DNA of 64,000 bases from Aciduliprofundum sp. MAR08-339 (GTDB lineage Archaea > Thermoplasmatota > Thermoplasmata > Thermoplasmatales > Aciduliprofundaceae): the NCBI RefSeq assembly GCF_000327505.1, contig NC_019942.1, positions 1,178,001 through 1,242,000 of the forward strand, written 5' to 3'. A program made the translations under genes and the position numbers. How positions within the stretch are numbered: position 1 is the stretch's first letter; the number at the start of each line of letters is the position of its first letter. Shown piece after piece: positions 17,591 through 25,633 of the stretch. Under the pieces are notes generated by a model. That model saw only the letters and a list, made by a program, of their open reading frames with translations, was not told the DNA's origin and ran no database searches.

Positions 17591-18955
17591 ATGGAGGATG
17601 TCATGAGAAGGGTACTGGATGGAATAGATGCGAGGTTCTCCGAGATAAGGTACATGAGAATTAGGAGCAATCGAATTGTGGTTAAAAATGGAGTTGTGAA
17701 TTCCATATCTTCCAGCGAGGAGGGTGGATTTGCGGTTCGTGTTGTGAACTCTGGAATAGGGTTTGCAGCCACCAACGATATCGATAAACTCCAGTATGCA
17801 GCGGAAATTGCTGAAAGATTATCAAGAAAGAGAAGGAATGTGGTTGGGTTCTCTGAGGAAAAAAGTTATGAGGACTCATGGAGCGTTGAGGAAAGGAAGA
17901 AGATAGAGGATTTTGGCACGGAAGAAAAAATAGATTACCTTCTTGACGTGGATAAGGTCCTAAAGGCTGAGATGAAAATTCAGATGCTTCATGACAAGGT
18001 GATTGAAAAGATTTACATGAGTAGTGAGGGTTCCTTTATAAAGGCCCGCATTCCCAGGGTGGAGTACTTCTACATGATGGGTGTCATGGAATCAGGTAAC
18101 TTTGAGCAGGCATACAGGCAGTACGGGATGAGTGGTGGATATGAGATCTTCGATAGGTGGAATATGCTTGATATACTTCCAGAGGAAGAGAGATCTCTGA
18201 GGGAAATCGCAAATGCAAAGAAATCGCCCGAGGGGACCTTTGATTTGATTGTCGGGCCCGAGGTGGCCGGTATAATAGCCCACGAATCCTGCGGGCATCC
18301 CAGCGAGGCGGATCGCATACTGGGCAGGGAGGCTGCTCAGGCTGGAGAGAGTTTCATAAAACCTGAAAAGGTTGGAAAAAGGATTGGCAGCGAGGTTGTA
18401 AATGTTGTAGATGATCCCACAGTGCCCAACAGTTTCGGGTATTACAAATACGATGATGAGGGTGTGCCTGCCAGAAGGAGATACCTTTACAAGAATGGAA
18501 AAATAAACGAGTTTCTGCACAACAGGGAGAGTGCTGGAAAACTTGGAGTGCATAGCAACGGAGCTGCACGGTCATCCTGGTGGGATCGGGAGCCAATAGT
18601 CAGGATGAGCACCACATTCTTCGAGCCTGGAGATTACAGAAAGGAGGAAATTTTTGAAGATGTGAAAGAGGGAATTTACATGAAGAGCTTCACTGAGTGG
18701 AACATAGATGATGTGCGTTACAATCAAAAGTATGTTGGTCGCGAGGCATATCTGATAAAGAATGGCGAGATCGTGGCACCCCTGCGCAGACCAGTTCTTG
18801 AGATCACGACTCCCGGTTTCTACAGCAGGGTTGACGCTGTCGCAAATGATCTTGAATTCTACGCGGGTACATGTGGAAAGGGTGATCCAATGCAAGGCGT
18901 TGATGTGTGGATGGGTGGCCCGCATCTCCGTCTCAGAAATGTGAGGTTGAGGTGA
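17591..18955 (+). CDS. tldD: TldD family metalloprotease
   Basis: The 454-residue protein has the HExxxH zinc motif (AHESCGHPSEAD, near residue 233) of TldD, and the later YxGxCGKGDP region near the C-terminus. With PmbA/TldE it forms a heterodimeric peptidase that degrades or matures small peptides. It follows the CBS-HPF gene by 9 bases and is followed by pmbA after 4, so the three are likely one operon. Confidence 0.92.
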   Translation: MEDVMRRVLDGIDARFSEIRYMRIRSNRIVVKNGVVNSISSSEEGGFAVRVVNSGIGFAATNDIDKLQYAAEIAERLSRKRRNVVGFSEEKSYEDSWSVEERKKIEDFGTEEKIDYLLDVDKVLKAEMKIQMLHDKVIEKIYMSSEGSFIKARIPRVEYFYMMGVMESGNFEQAYRQYGMSGGYEIFDRWNMLDILPEEERSLREIANAKKSPEGTFDLIVGPEVAGIIAHESCGHPSEADRILGREAAQAGESFIKPEKVGKRIGSEVVNVVDDPTVPNSFGYYKYDDEGVPARRRYLYKNGKINEFLHNRESAGKLGVHSNGAARSSWWDREPIVRMSTTFFEPGDYRKEEIFEDVKEGIYMKSFTEWNIDDVRYNQKYVGREAYLIKNGEIVAPLRRPVLEITTPGFYSRVDAVANDLEFYAGTCGKGDPMQGVDVWMGGPHLRLRNVRLR

Positions 18956-18959
18956 TTTT

Positions 18960-20261
18960 ATGGACCTTGAAAAATTGCTCAATAGGGCCTTGAACCAAGG
19001 TGTGGATGAGGCTGCACTTCTCCTAATTGAGAGGGAGAAAAGGCAGGTGAGATTCTCCAACAACGATATTGACGTATCAAAGATTTGGATAGAAAAGAGT
19101 CTGGAAGTTTTTCTTTCAAAGGGAAAGAGGATATTTATGACCACCATAAAGGATATGAAGCACGCGGAGGAGATGATTGAAAGATATGCGAAATTGCTTC
19201 CATCACTTCCCGAAAACAGGGATTTTTACGGCATAAATCCTGAAAAGCAGAGTTATGAGTCCAGCAAGATGGAGGAGGATATCCTGCACGTGGATCTGGA
19301 GAATCTGGCAATTGAGGTGATAGATGGCGCTGTGGAGAAGGGTGCAACCCGCGCTTCAGGCGTGATCTATCGGGATCATGTTAAAAGAGAGATCCTCACA
19401 ACATACAACCATGCTGAGGAGGAAATAGCAAACATTGACGTTGTGGTTAGGGCTTTTAACGAGTATCGCAACGCTGGGCAGGAGGCTGTGACCACGGCAA
19501 GTGTCAAGGACCTTGAGAATTCAAGAGAGATCGGTGAGCGTGCAGGCTCCATTGCCTCCATGGGAGGTCAGCCAAAGGATGGCAGAGAGGGAAAATTCAA
19601 GGTTCTATTTCATCCACTCGCCTTTGGCTCGCTGGTATCTTACAGTATGCACATGGCTTCCGCATTCAGCGTGGATGCAGGGATGAGTTTCTTTGCAGGT
19701 AAGCTGGGTAAGAAGGTATTCTCTGAGAAACTCACGCTCTATGACGATCCCACGTTCTTTTCTACAGGACACAGGACATTTGATATGGAGGCCACTTCAA
19801 CCCAGAGAACTCCTGTGATTGAGAATGGTGTGGTGAAAAATTATCTGCACAGTTACTCCACAGCTCAGAAATTTAAAACAAAGAGCACGGGAAATGCCGG
19901 GATAATAAATCCACAGGCATGGCAACCTGTTATGGAGAATGGCGTAAAGAGTTACAACGATCTTCTTGGAGAGATTGAAGAGGGACTTTACATTGTTAAC
20001 CTGTGGTACACTCGATTTCAGGATTATAGAAATGGAGATTTCTCCACAATACCCAGGGATGGGATATTCTACGTTAAGGACGGGGAGATCGTGGAGTCCT
20101 GGAAGGGGATAAGGGTCACGGAGAACATGCCGCATCTTCTATCCTCAATCCTTGATGTGAGCAAAGAGAGGGAGAAGGTGAAGTGGTGGGATGAGGTTCT
20201 GCCCTCCTATCTACCCTACGTACTTGTGGACGGTGTGAACATTACCCGTTCCACCCTTTGA
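18960..20261 (+). CDS. pmbA: PmbA/TldE family protein
   Basis: This 433-residue partner of TldD has the family fold and characteristic segments (FHPLAFGSLVSY, AxxFSVDAGMSFFAGKLG) but lacks the HExxxH zinc motif, as expected for TldE. The upstream TGA-GGTGATTTT provides a Shine-Dalgarno before the ATG. Its 3' end faces the DUF1614 gene with a 5-base gap. Confidence 0.9.
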   Translation: MDLEKLLNRALNQGVDEAALLLIEREKRQVRFSNNDIDVSKIWIEKSLEVFLSKGKRIFMTTIKDMKHAEEMIERYAKLLPSLPENRDFYGINPEKQSYESSKMEEDILHVDLENLAIEVIDGAVEKGATRASGVIYRDHVKREILTTYNHAEEEIANIDVVVRAFNEYRNAGQEAVTTASVKDLENSREIGERAGSIASMGGQPKDGREGKFKVLFHPLAFGSLVSYSMHMASAFSVDAGMSFFAGKLGKKVFSEKLTLYDDPTFFSTGHRTFDMEATSTQRTPVIENGVVKNYLHSYSTAQKFKTKSTGNAGIINPQAWQPVMENGVKSYNDLLGEIEEGLYIVNLWYTRFQDYRNGDFSTIPRDGIFYVKDGEIVESWKGIRVTENMPHLLSSILDVSKEREKVKWWDEVLPSYLPYVLVDGVNITRSTL

Positions 20262-20266
20262 TTTTT

Positions 20267-20959
20267 TTATATCAGCAGTACTGCTATTATTCCCGAAAGA
20301 AAAATTCCATCAAATGTGCCTGCACCGCCTATGCTGGCCACTGGCGCTCCAAGCTTTTCAATATCTTTCAGATGCAGCAGGTCCGCTCCTATCAGGGTCC
20401 CCATTGTTCCCGCGATATACGCAACAGGCACTGGATTTTCTGGAGAGATGAATATCGCGGTTATGGCTGCCACTATGGGTGGAAGAAACGCGGGCAACGC
20501 TATGCCCATGCCCTTGACAGGTCTGGCAAATAAATATGAAACAACGCTAACAATGGCTATTCCGATGAGACTTTTCAGCATTAATATGTAGAATGAATGA
20601 ATGGCCATCGACCATAGGATTAGAATTGATAGGAAAACTGGGATTATCGCACCTCCGAGGTTTACAGCCAGAAGGGTTGTATTGTGGGGTGTATGCGGGA
20701 TCCTATAGGATATACCCCAGAAATTCACTGAGCCCTTTTCCCTCATCGGTATCCGGCTCTCTATCCTTGATATGGGTATGTTAACGAAACTGCCAAGCAA
20801 TGCGAGCCAGAAAAGTGTTATTGAGACCCTGGGAGGTATCCCTAGTTTAACAAAGGCTATGGGTATGCCGAATGCGAAGAAAATTGAGAACATAAAGAAG
20901 AACAAAATGTAGATGAAGAGAATAAGGTAGTGGAACGGGTAATAGAGGTAATGCTTCAT
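20267..20959 (-). CDS. DUF1614 membrane protein
   Basis: The 230-residue protein has about six hydrophobic helices and matches the DUF1614 family, including the segment IGGAGTFDGIFLSGI near the C-terminus, a good family marker, and GTMGTLIGADLLHL. The function is unknown; transport has been suggested by topology only. Its start overlaps the end of the carboxyltransferase gene by 4 bases, so they are co-translated. Confidence 0.8.
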   Translation of the reverse strand: MKHYLYYPFHYLILFIYILFFFMFSIFFAFGIPIAFVKLGIPPRVSITLFWLALLGSFVNIPISRIESRIPMREKGSVNFWGISYRIPHTPHNTTLLAVNLGGAIIPVFLSILILWSMAIHSFYILMLKSLIGIAIVSVVSYLFARPVKGMGIALPAFLPPIVAAITAIFISPENPVPVAYIAGTMGTLIGADLLHLKDIEKLGAPVASIGGAGTFDGIFLSGIIAVLLI

Positions 20960-22383
20960 TCTATCAGTTCCTCCACATTCACAAGATATTCCTCTCCATT
21001 TACCCAGATCTTGTACTTCCTTCCATCCCTGGGCGGCTCAATGGGCTCATTCAACAATCCCTTTCTTCGCATCAGGAACTTCCTTGCAACATCTGGGAAG
21101 AGGGCGTAGGAGAGCACATCCTCCTCGTTATCTGCAAGGTCTCCAATCTCTTTCTTAAGCTTTTCAAATTCGGGCTCCAGGAGATCGGCTGGCCTGGTGG
21201 TTATGGGCTTCTCATCTCCGAGAACCTTTTTCTTTATATCTGCACTGATCTCTCCCGGTGGCTTGCCATATAGGCCCTTTATGTAGTTCCTCATCTCCTT
21301 GGTGACCATCTTCCACCTCTCTCCAGATATGACGTTCATAACGGCCTGTGTACCTACAATCTGACTCAAGGGTGTAACAAGTGGGGGATAGCCGACCTCA
21401 GCACGAACCCTTGGGACTTCTGCAAGAACCTCTTCAATCTTATCCTCGGCCTTCATCTCCCTCAGTTGGTTGTAGAGATTCGAGAGCATTCCGCCTGGAA
21501 CTTGGTAAATAAGTACCCTTGTGTCGGCCATTCTCATCTCCATCCTTGTGTACTTCCTCAATTTTTTCTCCACGCCTCTGAAATATTCTGCTATCTTCTC
21601 CAGTTTTTTCAGATCCATACCTGTATCGTATTCTGTGCCCTGGAGAGCGGCCACCATGCTCTCTGTGGCGGGCTGAGCCGTGCCGAAGCCGAATGGGGAC
21701 ATGGCTGTATCAATCACATCCACTCCAGCTTCAACAGCCTTCATATAAGTTACGGGAGCCCAACCGGCAGTGCTGTGGGTGTGCAAATCTATGGGCACGC
21801 TTATCTCCCTCTTGAGCATCTTTACCAGTTTGTAGGCCACGGTTGGACTCATGAGTCCGGCCATGTCCTTTATGCATATGGAATCCACGCCCAGCTCCTC
21901 CAGTTTCTTTGCCATATCCACATAACTTTCAAGGGTATGTATGGGACTTATCGTGTAGACCACCGAGCCCTGCGCGTGGGCACCCGCTCTTTTAACGGCT
22001 CTTATGGCAGTCTCCATATTCCTTATATCATTGAGGGCATCGAATATGCGAAATATATCAATTCCAGCCTTGTGGGCCTTGAAAACGAATTTTTCCACGA
22101 TGTCATCCGGATAGTGCCTATAGCCAACAAGATTCTGACCTCTTAGGAGCATCTGCAATGGAGTATTTTTAATGTATTTTTTCAGAATTTTTGGCCTGTC
22201 CCATGGGTTCTCGTTGAGGAAGCGCATAGCGGAGTCAAATGTTGCACCTCCCCAGACTTCGAGGGAGAAAAAACCCATCTCGTCCATGGCCTCTGCAATG
22301 GGCACCATATCCTCCGTGCGCATCCTCGTGGCAAAAAGGCTCTGATGCCCGTCGCGAAGCGTGGTATCTGTTATCTTCACCAT
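20956..22383 (-). CDS. Pyruvate/oxaloacetate carboxyltransferase subunit without biotin domain
   Basis: The 475-residue protein has the TIM-barrel carboxyltransferase fold: DTTLRDGHQSLFATRMRT at the start, the carboxylase loop IFDALNDIRN, KDMAGL, and metal-binding HTHSTAG. This domain moves CO2 between carboxybiotin and pyruvate (PycB) or oxaloacetate (OadA). The chain ends with KYKIWVNGEEYLVNVEE, the very start of the C-terminal linker region, and no biotinyl domain with an MKM motif follows, so a separate biotin carrier must be encoded elsewhere. A TATA-like AGTTTATACC lies about 40 bases upstream. A decayed fragment of a paralogue lies at 53661-53773. Confidence 0.88.
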   Translation of the reverse strand: MVKITDTTLRDGHQSLFATRMRTEDMVPIAEAMDEMGFFSLEVWGGATFDSAMRFLNENPWDRPKILKKYIKNTPLQMLLRGQNLVGYRHYPDDIVEKFVFKAHKAGIDIFRIFDALNDIRNMETAIRAVKRAGAHAQGSVVYTISPIHTLESYVDMAKKLEELGVDSICIKDMAGLMSPTVAYKLVKMLKREISVPIDLHTHSTAGWAPVTYMKAVEAGVDVIDTAMSPFGFGTAQPATESMVAALQGTEYDTGMDLKKLEKIAEYFRGVEKKLRKYTRMEMRMADTRVLIYQVPGGMLSNLYNQLREMKAEDKIEEVLAEVPRVRAEVGYPPLVTPLSQIVGTQAVMNVISGERWKMVTKEMRNYIKGLYGKPPGEISADIKKKVLGDEKPITTRPADLLEPEFEKLKKEIGDLADNEEDVLSYALFPDVARKFLMRRKGLLNEPIEPPRDGRKYKIWVNGEEYLVNVEELIE

Positions 22384-22451
22384 ACTTTGTGGAATGCTTT
22401 ACCGTTAAAAATATTTTGGTATAAACTTTTTGACAAAAAATAATTAAATAA

Positions 22452-23255
22452 TTATTTAATCATATTTTCTAATTTCTTTTTTGCTTCTTCGTATTGCTGT
22501 AGGGTGATTTCCCCGACTAGGTATCTATCTTCTAATCTCTCTAATCTCTCTTTTATTCTTTCTTGTTTTTTATATTTTTCACCTATAGCTCTAATTTTAA
22601 CCTCTATGTATTTAGGATCCGACACACCTTCAAACTTTATTTCATATCCTAAAGAACCAGCTGTATTTACAAGAACATCGCCATAATTAAGTAGTCTACC
22701 CCACACTCCTTGAGATATGGAAATATCTGTAATTTTATCAAATGTTGTTTCTGAAATTTTGCGGGATATCCATCCATGCCTACTATACACTCTCTTGTTT
22801 GTAATTGCATATTCAGTACTAATCCACTTAATTACTATTCTCAAAATTAAAAGTAGGCCTAGAAAGAAAAGAATCACTCCAAAGTAAGGAATTATAATTC
22901 CAAATATTATTCCAGATATAAAAAGAAGCAAAGTAATTATTATCCCACCTATGAAACTCTTAAAACTTCTTCTACCATACCATTCGACGATCTCACCGTC
23001 AACTAAACTAAGCCCAGTAGGGGTCGGATTGGAAGCATGATATCCTTCGTTAGGGATATAGTCCTCTTTTTGCTCTAGTGGTGGAGTAACAGATTCTTTA
23101 TTTTTATCCCCAGATATACTGGTTCCCTCATTCAATTCTCCATTATCAATATTCTCAAATGAAAGTTTATTTCCACAATAAGGACACACCTTCCAACTGG
23201 GATCTATTTCCTTACCACAATAAGGGCAATACTTTGGGGCGTTATTATCTTCCAT
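22452..23255 (-). CDS. Zinc-ribbon, bPH2 and SHOCT membrane protein
   Basis: The 267-residue protein has an N-terminal double-knuckle zinc ribbon (CPYCGKEI...CPYCGNKL, residues 9-29), a polar linker of about 50 residues, two hydrophobic helices (about 103-145), a bacterial-PH-like domain (AITNKRVYSRHGWISRKI ... ITDISISQGVWGRL) and a SHOCT-like helical end (LVGEITLQQYEEAKKKL). Its function is unknown; similar architectures are membrane-anchored sensors or assembly factors. It is notably richer in A and T than its neighbours, which suggests transfer. Confidence 0.75.
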   Translation of the reverse strand: MEDNNAPKYCPYCGKEIDPSWKVCPYCGNKLSFENIDNGELNEGTSISGDKNKESVTPPLEQKEDYIPNEGYHASNPTPTGLSLVDGEIVEWYGRRSFKSFIGGIIITLLLFISGIIFGIIIPYFGVILFFLGLLLILRIVIKWISTEYAITNKRVYSRHGWISRKISETTFDKITDISISQGVWGRLLNYGDVLVNTAGSLGYEIKFEGVSDPKYIEVKIRAIGEKYKKQERIKERLERLEDRYLVGEITLQQYEEAKKKLENMIK

Positions 23256-23354
23256 ATTTAAGGGTATTTTAATTCGAGTATTTATTTTTTTTTATGAAGC
23301 ATTTAAATATCCCAGAAAAACTTTATGTATTTATTCTCCTTTCACTCCTTGCAT

Positions 23355-23427
23355 GGCCGGGATAGGGTAGGGGCTATCCTGTGGGACTGTGGATCCCACG
23401 ACCCGGGTTCAAATCCCGGTCCCGGCC
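23355..23427 (+). tRNA. tRNA-His (GTG)
   Basis: The sequence folds as a tRNA: acceptor GCCGGGA with TCCCGGC, anticodon stem TGGGA/TCCCA, loop CTGTGGA with anticodon GTG at 34-36, and the T arm GGG-TTCAAAT-CCC. The extra encoded G at the 5' end faces C73, the identity feature of tRNA-His. A TATA-like CTTTATGTATTTA (about 23321-23333) lies about 26 bases upstream. CCA is not encoded. Confidence 0.97.
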
Positions 23428-23431
23428 CTGT

Positions 23432-24529
23432 ATGGATTTACGGACATTTGTGAAGTATCCTTTTCTTCCAGGGGCGATTGATCTTGTCAAAAATATAAAA
23501 TTAGATGAACTTCTTTCATCGCCAGTTTACGAGGATGCGAGAGGGTTTGGAATATCCCGAGTTAGAAGCTGCTTTACGGGGGAAAGGGTGCCCTTTACAA
23601 GTGATGAGAACAGAATAATCGGGTTCTACGTTTCAAAACTCTTCCTTATGGCCCTAAACGATCCAATAATCACAAGGAGATTCGCAAATATGATGCGCGA
23701 TGAAATTGAAAGATACCTGCTTGGAGACACTGACGAGAACGTTTACTCTGTTGCCAGCGCCCTGAAAGTATCCCACAGGGATGTGGATGAGCGGGCAAGA
23801 GAGTTGTATGAAAAGTATCCAAAACCCGGAACAGCAGGTGTGAAATTTAAAGTTTTCACGCAGATACACTTTCTTGATTTCATAAAATATGCGTCAAAAT
23901 TGAGCGGGGAGACCTTTAAACTTGTGTATCAACCCCTAAAGGATGGATGGATACCTGTGGCAAGGGAAGAATTTGTAAAGATCATAAGAGAGGCTTTTGT
24001 TGAGGAATTTGTGGAAGAGATCGATGCTCAGGCTGAACAGGCAAAAACACTTAGAAAGTACTTTGAGAAGGAAATAATCGGGATGCGAAACTTGAAAGAC
24101 AAGTACATCTCAAGATATACATCTAAGGAATTTGGAGATGTGACAGAAGATGCATTTCCTCCCTGCCTGAAATCCATAATTGTAAAATTGAAAAATGGAA
24201 TAAATTTGCCCCATCAGGCAAGGTTCTTCCTCGTTACATTTCTCCACAAGATCGGAATGAAGAACGACGAAATAATGAAGATATTTGCCACCGCCCCCGA
24301 TTTTAATGAAAGTATGACAAGGTACCAAGTGGAACACATAACCGGCGGTATATCCAAGAAGGAGTATGAGGTGCCTAAATGCTCGACTCTCCAGGCCTAT
24401 GGGCTTTGCATAAAGGATGTTGCCAACGACAATCTTTGTAACAAGGAGTGGATGACCCATCCGCTGCTCTACTACAAGATCAAGAAGGAATGGCTTTCCA
24501 AGCGTGAAAAACGCGTTGAATCGCAGTGA
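23432..24529 (+). CDS. priL: DNA primase large subunit PriL
   Basis: The 365-residue protein has the PriL features: an N-terminal helical region and, in the C-terminal half, the Fe-S cluster cysteines in FPPC, then a VPKC...GLC...NLC cluster, with INLPHQARFFL between. It is the regulatory partner of PriS. The frame is open through the tRNA, but the ATG at 23432 is the evident start; it lies only 4 bases after the 3' end of tRNA-His and has no Shine-Dalgarno. Its last 50 bases overlap the convergent phosphatidyltransferase-like gene. Confidence 0.9.
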   Translation: MDLRTFVKYPFLPGAIDLVKNIKLDELLSSPVYEDARGFGISRVRSCFTGERVPFTSDENRIIGFYVSKLFLMALNDPIITRRFANMMRDEIERYLLGDTDENVYSVASALKVSHRDVDERARELYEKYPKPGTAGVKFKVFTQIHFLDFIKYASKLSGETFKLVYQPLKDGWIPVAREEFVKIIREAFVEEFVEEIDAQAEQAKTLRKYFEKEIIGMRNLKDKYISRYTSKEFGDVTEDAFPPCLKSIIVKLKNGINLPHQARFFLVTFLHKIGMKNDEIMKIFATAPDFNESMTRYQVEHITGGISKKEYEVPKCSTLQAYGLCIKDVANDNLCNKEWMTHPLLYYKIKKEWLSKREKRVESQ

Positions 24530-25082
24530 TGTGCCCGAGCACCGCAAAGAGAATGAGAATCCATGAGGATATGGAAAAATAATATCCCCACCAGAAGAAT
24601 TGAATTATGGGCAAAATCATAAGTATGACCAGGCGATCGGCTCTGCCAAGAATGCCACCGTATATGCGCTTTAGTCCAACTGCCTGTGCCTGAGTACCCA
24701 CGTAACTTGTCATGAAAACTCCGCTTAGAGCAAATAAACCTATTAGTGGGTTGGAATATGGACTCAGTGCCACACCGATTATTATCATCATATCTGCATA
24801 CCTATCAACAAGGTGATCCAGAAAATCCCCCCTCTTTGAGGATATGCCCCTCCTACGGGCCACCTTACCATCAATGGCATCGAGAAGAGACGCTAAAATT
24901 ATGAATAGAAATGAAAGAAGAAGATAATATGAGGAGATCCACGTGAGATAATATGATACTCCAGCCAAAAACGAGATGAGCACGGAGATCAACGTAATGG
25001 TGTTTGGATGCATCTTCATAAATGGTTTTGAGATCTTCGTAAGTAATCCATCAACTCTCGCTCTGTACCTGTTCAGTACCAT
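24480..25082 (-). CDS. CDP-alcohol phosphatidyltransferase, archaetidylinositol-phosphate-synthase-like
   Basis: The 200-residue membrane enzyme contains the complete CDP-alcohol motif D-x2-DG-x2-AR-x8-G-x3-D-x3-D (from DAIDG to HLVD, near residues 67-92), which binds metal and the CDP-lipid. It has about six hydrophobic helices. The short length and N-terminus fit archaeal phospholipid synthases, most likely joining inositol phosphate to CDP-archaeol; the exact alcohol is inferred. It overlaps the AK6 kinase stop by 10 bases and so follows it in an operon. Confidence 0.8.
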   Translation of the reverse strand: MVLNRYRARVDGLLTKISKPFMKMHPNTITLISVLISFLAGVSYYLTWISSYYLLLSFLFIILASLLDAIDGKVARRRGISSKRGDFLDHLVDRYADMMIIIGVALSPYSNPLIGLFALSGVFMTSYVGTQAQAVGLKRIYGGILGRADRLVILMILPIIQFFWWGYYFSISSWILILFAVLGHITAIQRVFHAWKAIPS

Positions 25083-25591
25083 TTAAGTATCTCCCCCATA
25101 TAGTTTATTCGAGGTCTGAATTTTTCATCTTTCCTTTCAATTATGTTTCTCACATCCTCTGCTACATCCTTGGGCTCTCTGCCCGTTGTATCGACTTCAA
25201 ATACTTTATCCTTTCCATAATAGTTTATGGCCTCCGAGGTTATGAGCCCCATGGCCTCTGCCTCCAAATTTTCTCTAATTTTTCTCTCAATATAGCCCCT
25301 TTTCTCCAACCTTTTTCTGAGTTCATCAGGATGACAACGAAGCACAATAACCAGATCCACAGGCATATCATGGGAATAATGCCCTTCCAGTATGACCTTT
25401 TCCTTATCCTTTAATTCTTTCACCTTGTCTTTTAGCATATCAATATCCACCACATAGGATTTGCGCTCTTCATCGTAATACATTCTGGCATCTTCAAAAT
25501 CTTTGAGATAAATCACCCTGTATTCCCTTTCCAGAACCTTCGCCACAGAGGTTTTTCCAGTACCGGGTGTTCCTGTGAGTGCAATCAACAT
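25073..25591 (-). CDS. AK6/Fap7-type nucleotide kinase
   Basis: The 172-residue protein has the P-loop GTPGTGKTSVA and the Fap7/AK6 layout, with a short LID segment and ILEGHYSHDMP in the middle. In archaea and eukaryotes this family is an adenylate kinase and ribosome-assembly factor that acts with S11. The start at 25591 is preferred over a TTG at 25609 because a TATA box (TTTTTATAATC on the minus strand, about 25612-25622) lies about 25 bases upstream, which makes the transcript leaderless at that ATG. Confidence 0.85.
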   Translation of the reverse strand: MLIALTGTPGTGKTSVAKVLEREYRVIYLKDFEDARMYYDEERKSYVVDIDMLKDKVKELKDKEKVILEGHYSHDMPVDLVIVLRCHPDELRKRLEKRGYIERKIRENLEAEAMGLITSEAINYYGKDKVFEVDTTGREPKDVAEDVRNIIERKDEKFRPRINYMGEILKWY

Positions 25592-25633
25592 AAAAAAGGA
25601 AAGAAACAAAAGATTATAAAAATAGCGAAGAAA

